Positions 33,491 to 45,900 of a stretch of DNA of 64,000 nt are shown here, one piece after another (position 1 is the first letter of the stretch; every line of letters starts with the position of its first letter). The stretch covers positions 2,835,001 to 2,899,000 of the forward strand of contig NC_064042.1 in assembly GCF_932526225.1 (NCBI RefSeq). The letters are read 5' to 3'. The notes under the pieces were generated by a model that ran no database searches, had not been told where the DNA came from, and worked only from the letters and a program-made list of their open reading frames with translations. This DNA is from Nematostella vectensis (lineage: Eukaryota > Cnidaria > Anthozoa > Actiniaria > Edwardsiidae). Made by a program: the position numbers and the translations under genes.

Positions 33491-35792
33491 TGCTGGGTGT
33501 CCTAGCATGGCTAGCTGGGTGTCCTAGCATGGCAAGCTGGGTGTCCTAGCATGGCAAGCTGGGTGTCCTAGCATGGCAAGCTGGGTGTCCTAGCATGGCT
33601 AGCTGGGTGTCCTAGCATGGCTAGCTGGGTGTCCTAGCATTGCAACCTGAATGTCCTAGCATGGCAAGCTGGGTGTCCTAGCATGGCTAGCTGGGTGTCC
33701 TAGCATGGCTAGCTGGGTGTCCTAGCACGGTTAGCTGGGTGTCCTAGCATGGCTAGCTGTGTGTCCTAGCATGGTTAGCTGGGTGTCCTAGCATGGCAAG
33801 CTTGGTGTCCTAGCATGGCAAGCTGGGTGTCCTAGCATGGCAAGCTGGGTGTCCTAGCATGGCTAGCTGGGTGTCCTAGCATGGCTAGCTGGGTGTCCTA
33901 GCACGGTTAGCTGGGTGTCCTAGCATGGCAAGCTGGGTGTCCTAGCATGGCAAGCTGGGTGTCCTAGCATGGCAAGCTTGGTGTCCTAGCATGGCAAGCT
34001 GGGTGTCCTAGCATGGCTAGCTGGGTGTCCTAGCATGGCTAGCTGGGTGTCCTAGCATGGCAAGCTGGGTGTCCTAGCATGGCTAGCTGGGTGTCCTAGC
34101 ATGGCTAGCTGGGTGTCCTAGCATGGCAAGCTTGGTGTCCTAGCATGGCAAGCTGGGTGTCCTAGCATGGCTAGCTGGGTGTCCTAGCATGGCTAGCTGG
34201 GTGTCCTAGCATGGCAAGCTGGGTGTCCTAGCATGGCTAGCTGGGTGTCCTAGCATGGCTAGCTGGGTGTCCTAGCATGGTTAGCTGGGTGTCCTAGCAT
34301 GGTTAGCTGGGTGTCCTAGCATGGTTAGCTGGGTGTCCTAGCATGGCTAGCTGGGTCTCCTAGCATGGCTAGCTGGGTGTCCTAGCATGGCAAGCGGGGT
34401 GTCCTAGCATGGCTAGCTGGGTGTCCTAGCATGGCTAGCTGGGTGTCTTAGCATGGCTAGCTGGGTGTCCTAGCATGGCAAGCTGGGTGTCCTAGCTGGG
34501 TGTCTTAGCATGGCAAGCTGGGTGTCCTAGCATGGCAAGCTGGGTGTCCTAGCATGGCAAGCTGTGTGTCCTAGCATGGCTAGCTGGGTGTCCTAGCATT
34601 GCAACCTGAATGTCCTAGCATGGCAAGCTGGGTGTCCTAGCATGGCTAGCTGGGTGTCCTAGCATGGCTAGCTGGGTGTCCTAGCACGGTTAGCTGGGTG
34701 TCCTAGCATGGCTAGCTGTGTGTCCTAGCATGGTTAGCTGGGTGTCCTAGCATGGCAAGCTTGGTGTCCTAGCATGGCAAGCTGGGTGTCCTAGCATGGC
34801 AAGCTGGGTGTCCTAGCATGGCTAGCTGGGTGTCCTAGCATGGCTAGCTGGGTGTCCTAGCACGGTTAGCTGGGTGTCCTAGCATGGCAAGCTGGGTGTC
34901 CTAGCATGGCAAGCTGGGTGTCCTAGCATGGCAAGCTTGGTGTCCTAGCATGGCAAGCTGGGTGTCCTAGCATGGCTAGCTGGGTGTCCTAGCATGGCTA
35001 GCTGGGTGTCCTAGCATGGCAAGCTGGGTGTCCTAGCATGGCTAGCTGGGTGTCCTAGCATGGCTAGCTGGGTGTCCTAGCATGGCAAGCTTGGTGTCCT
35101 AGCATGGCAAGCTGGGTGTCCTAGCATGGCTAGCTGGGTGTCCTAGCATGGCTAGCTGGGTGTCCTAGCATGGCAAGCTGGGTGTCCTAGCATGGCTAGC
35201 TGGGTGTCCTAGCATGGCTAGCTGGGTGTCCTAGCATGGTTAGCTGGGTGTCCTAGCATGGTTAGCTGGGTGTCCTAGCATGGTTAGCTGGGTGTCCTAG
35301 CATGGCTAGCTGGGTCTCCTAGCATGGCTAGCTGGGTGTCCTAGCATGGCAAGCGGGGTGTCCTAGCATGGCTAGCTGGGTGTCCTAGCATGGCTAGCTG
35401 GGTGTCTTAGCATGGCTAGCTGGGTGTCCTAGCATGGCAAGCTGGGTGTCCTAGCTGGGTGTCTTAGCATGGCAAGCTGGGTGTCCTAGCATGGCAAGCT
35501 GGGTGTCCTAGCATGGCAAGCTGTGTGTCCTAGCATGGCTAGCTGGGTGTCCTAGCATGGCAAGCTGGGTGTCCTAGCATGGCTAGCTGGGTGTCCTAGC
35601 ATGGCAAGCTGGGTGTCCTAGCATGGCTAGCTGGGTGTCCTAGCATGGCTAGCTGGGTGTCTTAGCATGGCTAGCTGGGTGTCCTAGCATGGCAAGCTGG
35701 GTGTCCTAGCTGGGTGTCCTAGCATGGCAAGCTGGGTGTCCTAGCTGGGCGTCAGCATGGCTAGCTGGGTGTCCTAGCATGTCTAGCTGGGT
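33491..35792 (+). repeat. 22-bp minisatellite with 959-bp higher-order repeat
   Basis: About 105 copies of gctgggtgtcctagcatggc plus ta/aa occur. The variant at 33641 (tgcaacctgaatgtcc) recurs at 34600, and the shortened unit cctagctggg at 34491 recurs at 35450; both are spaced 959 bp. The intervening order of ggcta, ggcaa, ggtta and cacgg variants is also conserved, so a block of about 43 units was duplicated as one piece. Many units carry gctagc. No spacers of unique sequence are present, so this is not a CRISPR array. Confidence 0.97.
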
Positions 35793-36274
35793 GACGCAGG
35801 TGCATTTTCCAAAAACAGAAAATTGTGTTTGTTTTTGCGCTTTAGAGTTAGAAATTGCTTCGACCAAACCTAATGTACTATCTTTTAGGGATGAGAACAG
35901 GTGCGTACACAGGGGGTCAGTTCCTTTTTTAAAGGAGTCTTCAATTCCTATGCTATTTTCATATGATCCTACGACTGAGTCCCCCCCCTTCAGAGCCAAT
36001 CCTGTGTACGCGCCTGGAAAATTGCTGTTGATCACGCCGCCCACCCCTGTCAGTTTTTATGGGAGCCCACCACCCCCAGGGACCCAATCTCCCTGGCTAT
36101 GGAAGTGTTTCAAATTGCAATGCAATTCAGTACTCGGGCTCGTAGGCTGGTGGTGGGGGGAGGGGGTGGGGTCGTTTCTAGGGCACCATTAAAAATTCAA
36201 GTTTATGCTATAGCACAATGATGTCGCGTTTCCACTATAAAGCCGTGAAGGCACTTAGAACTGAGTTCTTGGTA
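35793..36274. other. Unique sequence between minisatellite and transposon
   Basis: I recognise no gene or RNA. The sequence is G/C-rich near 36050-36180 and AT-rich afterwards. Its last four bases (36271-36274, ggta) are the left copy of the transposon target duplication. Confidence 0.5.
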
Positions 36275-36822
36275 CACTCATTCTTAGTAAACGGGTACCA
36301 ATGGCCCAAAAAAAAGTTGGAAAATAAAACTTGTTACACTAGTTTGATAAGCAATCAACATTTTGGAGAATTATTTGTCATTCAAGCTCCCAAAACGACC
36401 CATCAATATCTTTAAAGGCAAAAAAGCTACACAAATTTATATATGCCTCGGTAATCAAGCTGAAAAGGAGACTTTTCCATGTCCATTTCTCAAAAACACA
36501 CAAATACAAGACCGTTTAACCAGTAAAATACGCCTTTTTTTATTATTTTTGTGGCAGTAGATGAATTTTGTTGAATATAAACATCATAGAACACCGTAGA
36601 CTCGTCTTTATATTGTCACAAATTTTGTTTGATTTAAGAGTTGAATCTATGTTTTCAAAATTATTAAATTGTTCTTCCTTTAAGTTTTTCTCAATACAAA
36701 ATTAGAACGTCTTGAAATATACAACTACATTCAATTACTACCATCAATATCAAAATATTAAACGCAATAAAGTTGATTCTGATTTGATAAAGCAATTAAA
36801 CAATATATGCTGATTGGAAATG

Positions 36823-37179
36823 GTAACGTAAATGACATGTAAAGTAACGTATATGACCTTCTCAGTAGGATACACGATGCAACTCTTAACTTGTAAAATT
36901 TTGGTCAAAGTTTCGCCTTTTAGTTATCATTAAAGGTTCTGAACAATAACTTGGTCATATTCATAATTTCTTAAACTTTTGCTACTAGTAACGTAAATGA
37001 CAGTTTTCACATCCAAACAAAAAGAATCGTTTAAATGCTTTCAAGCGCTTAACTGTAAATATATATATATATGAAAATACTTGGTTCTACTTACAGGTGA
37101 TTTTAATTTGATATTTGGTGCTTCGATTTGAACCATCTTTTTTCTAAAACCTCTATAAAAAACGGTAACGTAAATGACA
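36823..37179 (+). repeat. Left subterminal repeats of the transposon (4 copies)
   Basis: GTAACGTAAATGACA lies at 36823-36837, 36988-37002 and 37165-37179 (exact), and at 36844-36858 as GTAACGTATATGACC. All four are on the plus strand. They are likely binding sites for the element's own transposase. Confidence 0.85.
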
Positions 37180-37201
37180 CTAAGGTAGGCGGAAGCGTGC
37201 C

Positions 37202-38368
37202 TCAACGAGCTCCAGTTTCCGTTTTACTACTTCGGGTGGGCGGCTCGATGACACATAAGATCATGTCCCTCTTGATCCAAATAACATCTTCGCGGGCAGG
37301 CCATGTGAAGCTGAAAGATTGAAGGGTAGTGCCACTACGTGACATAAAAGTCACGAGAGCTTCGCCGTCCTCCTGGTCGATCTGCTGTACTTTGCCAACA
37401 TACCAGTCCCCTTCGTAAGCGGCAGCGACAAAGTCGTCAACCTTTAGAGCGAGCTCATTGCGTAGACTCAACGCACTGGGTGGAGTGAGCATGGCGGCTT
37501 TCCATGCACAATGGGTATCCTTTGGGCTGGAAAGGCAGTCGGGACAGTAACACGAGGTGACACGAGTGAGAACGGTGTGTCTGTCCACTGCGCATATGGC
37601 ATGCATTGACATTGTGCCAGGGACAGTCTGTGTGCCATTGTACTTGTCCAGCCTTGCTGATGCCATTTTGAAGTCATCTGTTGAGTAGTAAATGTAGGTC
37701 ACACTACTTTGATATTCGGTGGCCCAAACAAAGAAGCTGTGTGCATCGTCAATAACGACTTTGCCTGACCGCACCGCCTCGTCAGCCATCCGCTTGGCAG
37801 CTCCCCCGACACCATCACAGGGACCTTTTCCGTGCCCCGCTTCAAAATAGTTCCATCTTGCTGGGACTCCGAACTCTTCCTTGTGGTTCGCGACTATGGC
37901 GAAGATTGTCTTGTTTCTGTATTGTGATGTGGGACTATCTGTCCAATAGTGTACAAAGGCCAGTTCAGGGACAAGATCCTTCAGCTCTTGATTCAGTCTC
38001 CCCAAGATGGCATACACGGCAGCTGCATTATGCGAGACCTCTTCCGAAACAAAGGCAAAGCTCTTGTGCTCGAGGTCGTCTTTGCCTTCTGCCTTGTAAT
38101 ATACCACTACTGAATGTAGGGAGACCATAGTGGGGCCATTCCAGTGAGCACTTTGCACTTCCTCGCAAGACTGGCAGTTGTAATTCTCGGCAAAGTCCAT
38201 TTGAATTACAACATGCCCAGCTTGGAGGTTGCTTTTCAAACTCCGGTGTTTGGATGCTGGTGTGTAGTATTTTTGCACTCGGATTGACTCATTTTGTTGC
38301 CAATTTGAATCTTTCCCTTTTTTTCGTTCTCTGTAGGCGCGTTGAATCTCTGCTCTTGATTTTCCCAT
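37202..38368 (-). CDS. Transposase-like protein, single exon, inside the 36.3-kb transposon
   Basis: This is an intact frame of 388 codons when read from the ATG at 38366-38368 (MGKSRAEIQRAYRERKK). An in-frame ATG ten codons upstream (38398) is possible but has no such family-like start. Three blocks look like acidic positions of an RNase H-fold DDE/DDD core: VIQMDFAENYNC, FVHYWTDSPTSQYRNK and FEAGHGKGPCDGVGG. A Cys-rich segment (TSCYCPDCLSS) follows. The C-terminus resembles a Tudor/SH3-like module (YEGDWYVGKVQQIDQEDG). It presumably cuts and joins the element ends. I recognise the family from similar proteins in invertebrates but cannot name its superfamily with confidence. A domesticated role is less likely given the intact ends. 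Confidence 0.8.
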   Translation of the reverse strand: MGKSRAEIQRAYRERKKGKDSNWQQNESIRVQKYYTPASKHRSLKSNLQAGHVVIQMDFAENYNCQSCEEVQSAHWNGPTMVSLHSVVVYYKAEGKDDLEHKSFAFVSEEVSHNAAAVYAILGRLNQELKDLVPELAFVHYWTDSPTSQYRNKTIFAIVANHKEEFGVPARWNYFEAGHGKGPCDGVGGAAKRMADEAVRSGKVVIDDAHSFFVWATEYQSSVTYIYYSTDDFKMASARLDKYNGTQTVPGTMSMHAICAVDRHTVLTRVTSCYCPDCLSSPKDTHCAWKAAMLTPPSALSLRNELALKVDDFVAAAYEGDWYVGKVQQIDQEDGEALVTFMSRSGTTLQSFSFTWPAREDVIWIKRDMILCVIEPPTRSSKTETGAR

Positions 38369-38521
38369 TTTGAATGCTTCGAATAAAACAATGACCATAA
38401 AATGACCACAAAATTACAGAAAACTCATTCTGAAAGCTTTTTTAATTCTAAATAGTGGTCATTTGATCCTTTTTTAAGTAGCCCACCAATTGTTAACTAG
38501 CGTGCCTCATCCATAATACTT

Positions 38522-39282
38522 TGTCAATTACGTTACTTTCAATGTCATTTACGTTACCACTGGCAAAAGCATGTGCTGAGCCTCACTATTCTAGATATTA
38601 GCTAATGCGTATGCATTAGTGCCTTTATCAGTCATTTAGCTTCACACAATACCATAGGCGTGGTATCTTACCTTAATTCTGCTTTTCGAGAAGTGAAAAC
38701 CAAATTGAGTTTAAAAGTGAAGATAGAGTTGATACTTCTACCGCGAAGGTCATCGAAGGAAAGACTTGTATTACAGCTTGTTGGGCTTTAACTAAAACGT
38801 TAGATATCTTGGCAATTTAATCCTATACAAATTATCCTTATCTCGCTAGTGTGTGTGCACGTGCGCCCCATTAGACGATAGTACGTAAATTCTATTGTCA
38901 TTTACGTTACGGTAACGTAATGTGACACTAGCATTTGTCAAGCTACTGTCTCTTCACGTTTCAACCAAATTAGATTATTATTTTTCTTTAAGATATTACT
39001 AAGGTCGCTCTGCAATGTGACACTGCTAACAAGACCTCCTAAGGTCTTAAAGCTTGGCAGTTGTGACCTAGATTGAGTAACGTAAGTGACAGTGCAGTAA
39101 GATTATTGCCAATTACCTGGCATAAAGTGATGATTTCTTGAACACTTTGATTTTTATGAACAGTTCTTAATATTGGTTCGGGTCTTTGAGCCTTAAAGTT
39201 GTTATAAATATGTTTCAGGGCTTCTGTACGGATATACAAGAAATTATATTTCGATTTTTTGTGCCTGGTAACGTAAATGACT
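38522..39282. repeat. Right subterminal repeats of the transposon (6 copies)
   Basis: Copies on the minus strand are at 38522-38536 (one mismatch), 38543-38557 and 38896-38910 (both exact). Copies on the plus strand are at 38912-38927 (one inserted base), 39077-39091 and 39268-39282 (one mismatch each). The 38896 and 38912 copies face each other head to head. This side is also the 5' side of the transposase gene, so the sites could double as promoter elements. Confidence 0.85.
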
Positions 39283-42200
39283 CAAATCCACGTGACACTT
39301 GGATCACGGTCCAGTGTGTTGAGCAAACCAACAACGACAACCGTAACTTTAATTTAGGTGAGTCCTGAAACATGTATCTCCAAATTGTGACACAATTTAG
39401 GCAGCAACTACAGGCATAACATCTCAAGTTTTCGGTTTAAACTTTGTTTTTTATTCTTGTGACATATGGTTTTCGTATAGCGTTACATGTTCAGAGGTCA
39501 ATATTTTGTAATATGTCGAACTTTTTACACAGAAAACTTCAAACAAAATCTCCCATAGACTCAAACTCTTCGCAAAATCACACATCTCTCAAGAAATTGC
39601 GCCTAAATACAAAATGTAGAGCTTTATATGCGTGTGACATCAATGGTACCCGTTAACTAAGAATGAGTGGGTATCGCGACAAGACGAGTGCACATGAACA
39701 CACGACAAGACGACAATACGCGTTTTCTGTAAGACTTGCCCAGACTTCGCGCAGTATTCATTGCCACAGTAATCCTGTAAGTCAATCAAAAAGCCCCCCT
39801 CGAAAACTCCTGTTTTTGCTGTTCGAGTACAGTGTTTACAGAAGCAACATCTGACGAAGCGCGACAAGAGCCGTCTGGTCTAGGTGCGAGAGTCTGTCAG
39901 GCATTCGGTGATCCACGCTATTTTTAGACCACGACATATTAATTGATAGTGGTGCTTACGCAGGCCACCAATCAGATGACCGGATTTTCTGGGTGCGCCG
40001 GCTCAAGAATGTGAGCAATATCACCGATGTCAAAAGTTCATGATTGCTTATTTGGATAAGTGTTTTAAGATATTTAAAGATATCTAAGTTGCACGACAAC
40101 TTTTCTTGCTCCTGTGATGTTTTAACATACAGTGCTTTTGTTGTTTTTATGGAAGCACTCCGGATTGACAGGCGGCAGTTGACTAGACTGGTGGAAAATG
40201 ACGAGGCATTTTTTTCTTGCGTAGAATTGCCCATGCAGTATTGAGTGGCACGGATTGTGCAATCGGGGATAGAAGTTGATGACGATTCTACTCATCAAAG
40301 GATGTAGACATGATATTATCAAGGCCTTGCTGAACTTTTAGTTTTTAACGTTTTTTTTTTTTACATCGTATGTGTATACTGTCGTGTGTGTGTTGTAAGA
40401 AGGTTCGACTTAATATTTCCAGAGATATTTAGCTAGATTTTCTAAGTAAATACAGATCGCTTCGCAGATGTCGCATCTCTTAGCTAATTTAGAGAGGTTT
40501 TCATGTTTATACTAGGTACATTTATGTAGCCTAGCAAAACCTTCTCCTTCTGCCCTTGGCTTGGTATGAATTGAGCTTATGCAACTGCCTAATGCGAACA
40601 TTTCGCAAATATTATCCGAAAATCATTCGTACTTCAACGTATGTCCGTTGGAACTATCGCGTTGAAATTCCTACCATACAAATGATTTTCATTGTTCATG
40701 CGATTATTGGATGGTGAAGCGTATTTTATTACCGTCACCCTCAGAAGTGACCTCTATGCTGTGTTGTGAGTTCGCGTTTCCGCTCTCGGCTCCAAGATGT
40801 CTACTCGGGTAAAGACGGGCATCTTGAGTTTCGTACTGTACAAGTCTATCATCTTGAAACTTGACAATAGGTTTCTTTTACTCCACTTAAAACAGTTACT
40901 TAAATTATTGTAACAGCAAGTAACATAAACCCCACGAATATATAAACAGTCCAGTATGCGTATACACAATTTCATGCCACATACATCCAGCTTTTAATGA
41001 ATTATGAATTACCTTAATGTTTGTTCTATAGTGACATCGGCACACTTTGACCCAAATTTGGCGTCACACAGCGTTCCCTGTCGCATTTTGTCTTTTCTTT
41101 TTGTATTTCGAGTAACTGAAGAGGCCCGCTCACAACTACTGTACCGTGCATACTAAGTCATGGCGAAGCGCACAATATACCTGAAGTCACATCGTTTTTA
41201 ATAATTTTTAAAAATATTGCACGGAACGATTACGAAATTGTTAGTATAAAGCCGATTTCTTATTCATTCCCCTCTTTTCATCACAGAGAGCGCGTGAACT
41301 TAAGGTGCACACCCCCTATTTAAGTTATGTTCCAAATATTTATTTAACTTGTGTAAAGAATCATAGGAAAAAGATATTCAATCGGCATTTTAATTTTTTT
41401 GGTTTATTCTTCTTGAAAGCATATTCTTCCTTTTAAACTATAATTGCCTGATATTGATTCAGGTCCAGCGCTTTTTGAATTTGAATCGCCTTTGGAAAGC
41501 TTCCACACAAAAAACCGCTGTGTCCCAGGACATTGCAACTTAACACATCGAGGGACGAACCTTAGTCTGCATGTTCTAGTGTTGTCTGGACGAACAAAGC
41601 GCGCGCAAAGATGAAAGCGAATCGTCGCGACGTGACGCTGCTGGATGTTGAAAGGGGTTAAATCCATAATACGTGTGCACGAAATAAGTCTGTCATCAGA
41701 GGTGTTCAGCGTTCGAGCCTGTGGCACGGATCTGATGCGATTAACAAGGTCTAAGAGTTTGTTTGTACATGGGAAAAGCATGCAGACAAAGTTCACATGT
41801 TTTTCGACCATGTTGTCATTATTGGCGTGTGCTGGTCTATGAGTCTTTGAGATGGGAAGGAAATGAGTACTCTGGATCTTACTGTTTTAAAACTATTCAT
41901 GGACTCATGTTGGGCAGAATCGGAAATATGAAAAAACAAACATAACATAATCAACTCATTTTCGCTGACTACTATTATTGACTAGTATTTGTATTCAAAT
42001 GGCAAATAAGATAAGTAAGATCGAAGAGAGAAAGCGGTACAGAGGTCAATGTAAACTTCCCGCACTGACAAATGATAGCACCTTCTTTGTACTGATGAAA
42101 TCAGCGCCACTTTTCCGCACAACTCAACTGTATCTACGCTACTTTTATTTTCAAGCCTTACCAATAGCAAACCTACCTCCGCGATACCCATCTCTTTTAC

Positions 42201-42451
42201 AATTAGCAGATAATGTAAAGTCAGCAATGCGCTTTTGGCTGTATTGGTTCAAAGCAAGCAAACGGGAGGCAGTGACTAATTGGCCTTGGAGAGGAGCGGC
42301 TTGCGTAGGCTGATAAATCAATAAAATTTCATTTTTGCCGTTTGCGCTACAGTGCCTGCAGAAATATCGGGGTTCTAGTTGTCGGGAATAAACTGAATCA
42401 AACCTCATTGTCCTGAACAGGATACTTTTACTAACCTTGCTCTAGTATTCT

Positions 42452-42509
42452 AGCCTGCGTTGATAGCCGAACTTTACCTCCGAGGTGAAGTTCGGCTGTC
42501 AATCAGGCT
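42452..42509. repeat. Imperfect 58-bp palindrome
   Basis: The left arm agcctgcgttgatagccgaa plus ctttacctc pairs with gaggtgaagttcggctgtca plus atcaggct around a near-zero loop. It is a strong hairpin with a few mismatches. Confidence 0.7.
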
Positions 42510-42760
42510 CTAGCATTGAGTATGCCTGATCTTCCGGGGATCTACCTTGCTTTTGCGTGAATTGTTACCCTTTGTTACCTCTCTCGGGTACACTCTTTCT
42601 TATAAATAAGAACGTCTGCATTTTAGAACACAAAAGACTAAAAGAGCAATAAAAGCTTCTATCTGAGCATCGAGCCTGGACGTTATCAAAAAAAGGTTTT
42701 TATAAAAAAGTGTGTGGTTCATTGTCTGCCTACACACCTATGATGAACTGAGCGTCGTAC

Positions 42761-42915
42761 AGCGGCGGATCTAGCTTTTTGCAAAGGGGGGGAGGGGTTG
42801 ACATAAAATTTTCCGTCATTATTTTAACTTCGTAACGATTTTAGATGAACAGACACAATGAAAACAATGAAAAAGGCAGCTCAAGGGGGGTTAACCCCCC
42901 CGTAGATCCGCTACT
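42761..42915. mobile_element. 155-bp MITE with 7-bp target duplication
   Basis: The ends are AGCGGCGGATCTAG on the left and, on the complementary strand, AGTAGCGGATCTAC on the right. GTCGTAC flanks both sides (42754-42760 and 42916-42922). If the terminus is instead read as CAG, the shared flank is TCGTA. Inner G-runs and C-runs also pair. There is no coding capacity, so it is a non-autonomous element. Confidence 0.8.
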
Positions 42916-45900
42916 GTCGTACGTTTCTTGTCCCCGTAGTTGCGTGCAACTTAACGATGATGAGCAAACATAGGAAATGTTATATTGGTTATTGATTGGT
43001 GAAACATAAAAACATAAACGTTATATGTCCTTCCGTTCAAATATTTAATAGGCCGTTACACGCAAACCGCGTTATTGGCCACCATCTTGATTATCACAAC
43101 TTTTATCAACTTTATATCCCGAACAATTGTTGCCGAAAGCCATTTTTTGCAAATCAAGCGAGACAACTATTCAAATGCATAAAACTTAATTAACTTTTAC
43201 GGAAATAACAGAGAAAGGACTCTGCTTCAACCCGTATGCTACAACCCGTATATCGGCCCTCGGGGCCCTTGTGGCCAAACTCGGCTGGTGGGATTAATTG
43301 AGAAATTAACCGGTACATGATGAGTGGGCGTTTGAGGTTTCGCTGTTGCGGTGCTAAGATTTTCCATATGCGGCGGTTTTGCTCTGTTTTTTTACTAAAA
43401 ACTCGTGAACGTCTGGGATGATTAAAGCTACTTTCTAGCAGTCGTTTGAAATATTTTTTTTCTTTTTTTGTTTTATATGCGCGCAAAGGAAAACCACGAA
43501 TAAAATAAACAGTAAACAAATTTGTAGCATCCCGACTTTTGACGTGTAAGTATTTGTAGCAAGCTCGAGAAATATGTACGTAGTTTACTCCTGATGCGTC
43601 TACCTTGAATCAGAGCGTTGAATCAGAATCATTTCTCTTTCTTTTTCATTCTTGATCGTAGTTAGAGTTTTCGGAGTTTCGTCGCAGGCTTCTGAAGCGA
43701 TCAACGTCAGTATAAACGGAGACGTCGAGGGTCTCCAAGGAAATCAAAATTATTAAATTAAAGTGGTCGGGATTGCACAAATGCATTGTAACTGGGATAG
43801 TTCTGTTTGAGAAATGTCAAATGTGTGTAGTGCACAAAATTATAACGGTCAATGTTTTGAAATAACGCCATATACAAGTTTTCGAGGCTGGTAGTTGGCA
43901 TACCTAGACCTACTCTTTCCCATTGCGGTTGTTTTAAGAAACTTTTGACTTTTTTTCAAAGTCAGGATAAGAAGGTTATACACAATCGTACAAAAATGGC
44001 AAACATTCTAACTACCCACACAACATTTCCGATAGCCATCAAAAGTTGTATTAGAACATTTTAGTTTGTCTATCTCTTATTAAGCCTGGAATTTGATTAA
44101 TGGCTTTATCACGATGCCAGAGTCGAGGGATTTTGTTCTGCGATGACATAGCGAGGACGGAGATCATTAAATGCCTAGCGGTAGTGTAATTATGGCTTCC
44201 TCAATTTCGCGGTATTCTATACGATCTCACGCAATGCATCGACAGGGGACGAGCTATTTCCGCCAATAAAACGTGTGCAGACATTTCATGCGGATTGCGC
44301 ATCAGGGAGGTTATATACTGATTATTTTCCCTCTTGTTTAAGGCGTCTAAATCAAGTCCCTAGAGTTATATAAGCTTTGTATTTCTTTTTCTAACAAAAG
44401 CGAGCCAAAACAACCCAAATAAAAAGCGCTCAGACTATAAAAATAATTTCTTCCTTTAAACCTCGGCCTTTTGAGACTTGGAAACGCTTTTTCACATGTT
44501 TTCCTTTTGCTTTTCGTTTAAACGAAATCAAAAAGGAAGAAGAAGAAAAGAGAAAATCAGAAAAAATTCTTTTAATCTCGGAATTGATCGACTGAATCTG
44601 CTACTAATTATTTTTGACATTTTTGTTGCATTAGACCACAGTGTGGTTTTATAAGACAAATTGAGCGTTTAGTCAAGACGTAGCAATGCACGTAGCATGT
44701 GTACCCTCACGTCTCGCTAAAAGAATCGCAGAATCTTTGCTCCCCTATGCGAGATGATGAAACAATCCGTATACGCATGAAAGCGCAGAAGGTCAAGTTT
44801 GCGATTTTCAACGGGCGGTTTCCGCTAGAGCGCCTCTACTGTTATGACTTCCATTATACAACGTTCCCAGAAATACTGCCAAAAAAACTAGCTCTCACAA
44901 AGAGCACTATTAAGATTATTTTTTTTTGGCAAAAACGGATTCCTAACTGAGAGCCGAGGGTTTTAGTTTTGTTATTTTTCTCAGGCCCCTTCATTCATTC
45001 ACACGTTTTCAAAAGGAACTGAAACGTTGTTCACGTAATTCTACGATACAGTTGCCCACGCTTCAACTTGCCCGGCATGTCTTCCTGAGTCTAATGTTCC
45101 TTATAAGAAACGGGTGTTTCCGGCTTCCATATTCGATTTATTTTGGTATTTGTTTACTCTTGGGAACAAAACGCGAGATAAATGGTTCACTATCGAATTG
45201 TCCGCAGTTAACTTCAGGTTTAGAAAGTCTGCTTTATCAATCAACAAACATGTAATTTTTTTCATAAGTGACTTTTCTTAACAGGAATTTGGAGCCCGGT
45301 CACATTCTCGCTTTTAAAGCAATCATCCATTATCTATTTTGCAATATTTCAAGAGTGTTTCAGCTTTTTCTCACTCGTGTTCTTTCAGTTTCTATTGGTT
45401 GAGATTTAATCTTCTCCAAGGCCTTTTTTAGTTTTACGTCTTTTTACGCGCTTGCCAACTATTTATTTCGTCACATTCTTATCATCATATCTCTTCAGAT
45501 AAAGCTTCTTTCATCGTGATAGCGATAACGCGATAACTATGAATGGACGTGGGTTTTGAGGCTCTAGGATAAAACCTTGCGCAACATACAGACAAATGTG
45601 TTATTTACGAAAAGTTTGTTTGCATCCTCAGTAATTTCTGAGTCAAAGCTAGTCATGCCTTTTGTAATAAAATTTCGAAAGAAGCATCTAAAAACCGAAA
45701 ATATAGCAATAGCTTCCTAATCCGCCAATGGAAATGGTGCTCCTTACACCAAGTATTTTGCTAGGATGACAAAATGGGGGCTAAATTTTTAATTATTCTT
45801 AAAGTATTTAGAGGCGCGTCGTTTGGGCCAGAGGTGGACGCACAAGGCTCTGAACAAAATCTTTCAGTTTTTAGTAAAAATTAAAAAGAAAAACTAAAAG

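Larger units (their letters stand above)
36275..39669. mobile_element. 3395-bp DNA transposon with TIRs, TSD and subterminal repeats
   Basis: The left end (36275-36303) and the right end (39641-39669, read on the other strand) are 29-bp terminal inverted repeats with two mismatches, starting CACTCATTCTTAGT and ending GGGTACCA-TG. GGTA flanks both sides (36271-36274 and 39670-39673) as a 4-bp target duplication. Inside are one intact transposase-like ORF on the minus strand and ten copies of a 15-bp motif, GTAACGTAAATGACA: four on the left and six on the right, none in the ORF. Intact ends and an intact ORF suggest recent activity. The 4-bp duplication and possible D-D-D residues make a Sola-type element conceivable, but the superfamily is not established. 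Confidence 0.88.

Noticed and set aside
33491-35792. CRISPR-like regular repeats
   Set aside because: The 22-bp units are contiguous with no unique spacers, and the setting is eukaryotic.
41404-41811. 135-codon minus-strand frame
   Set aside because: No recognisable family and no flanking splice pattern; treated as chance.
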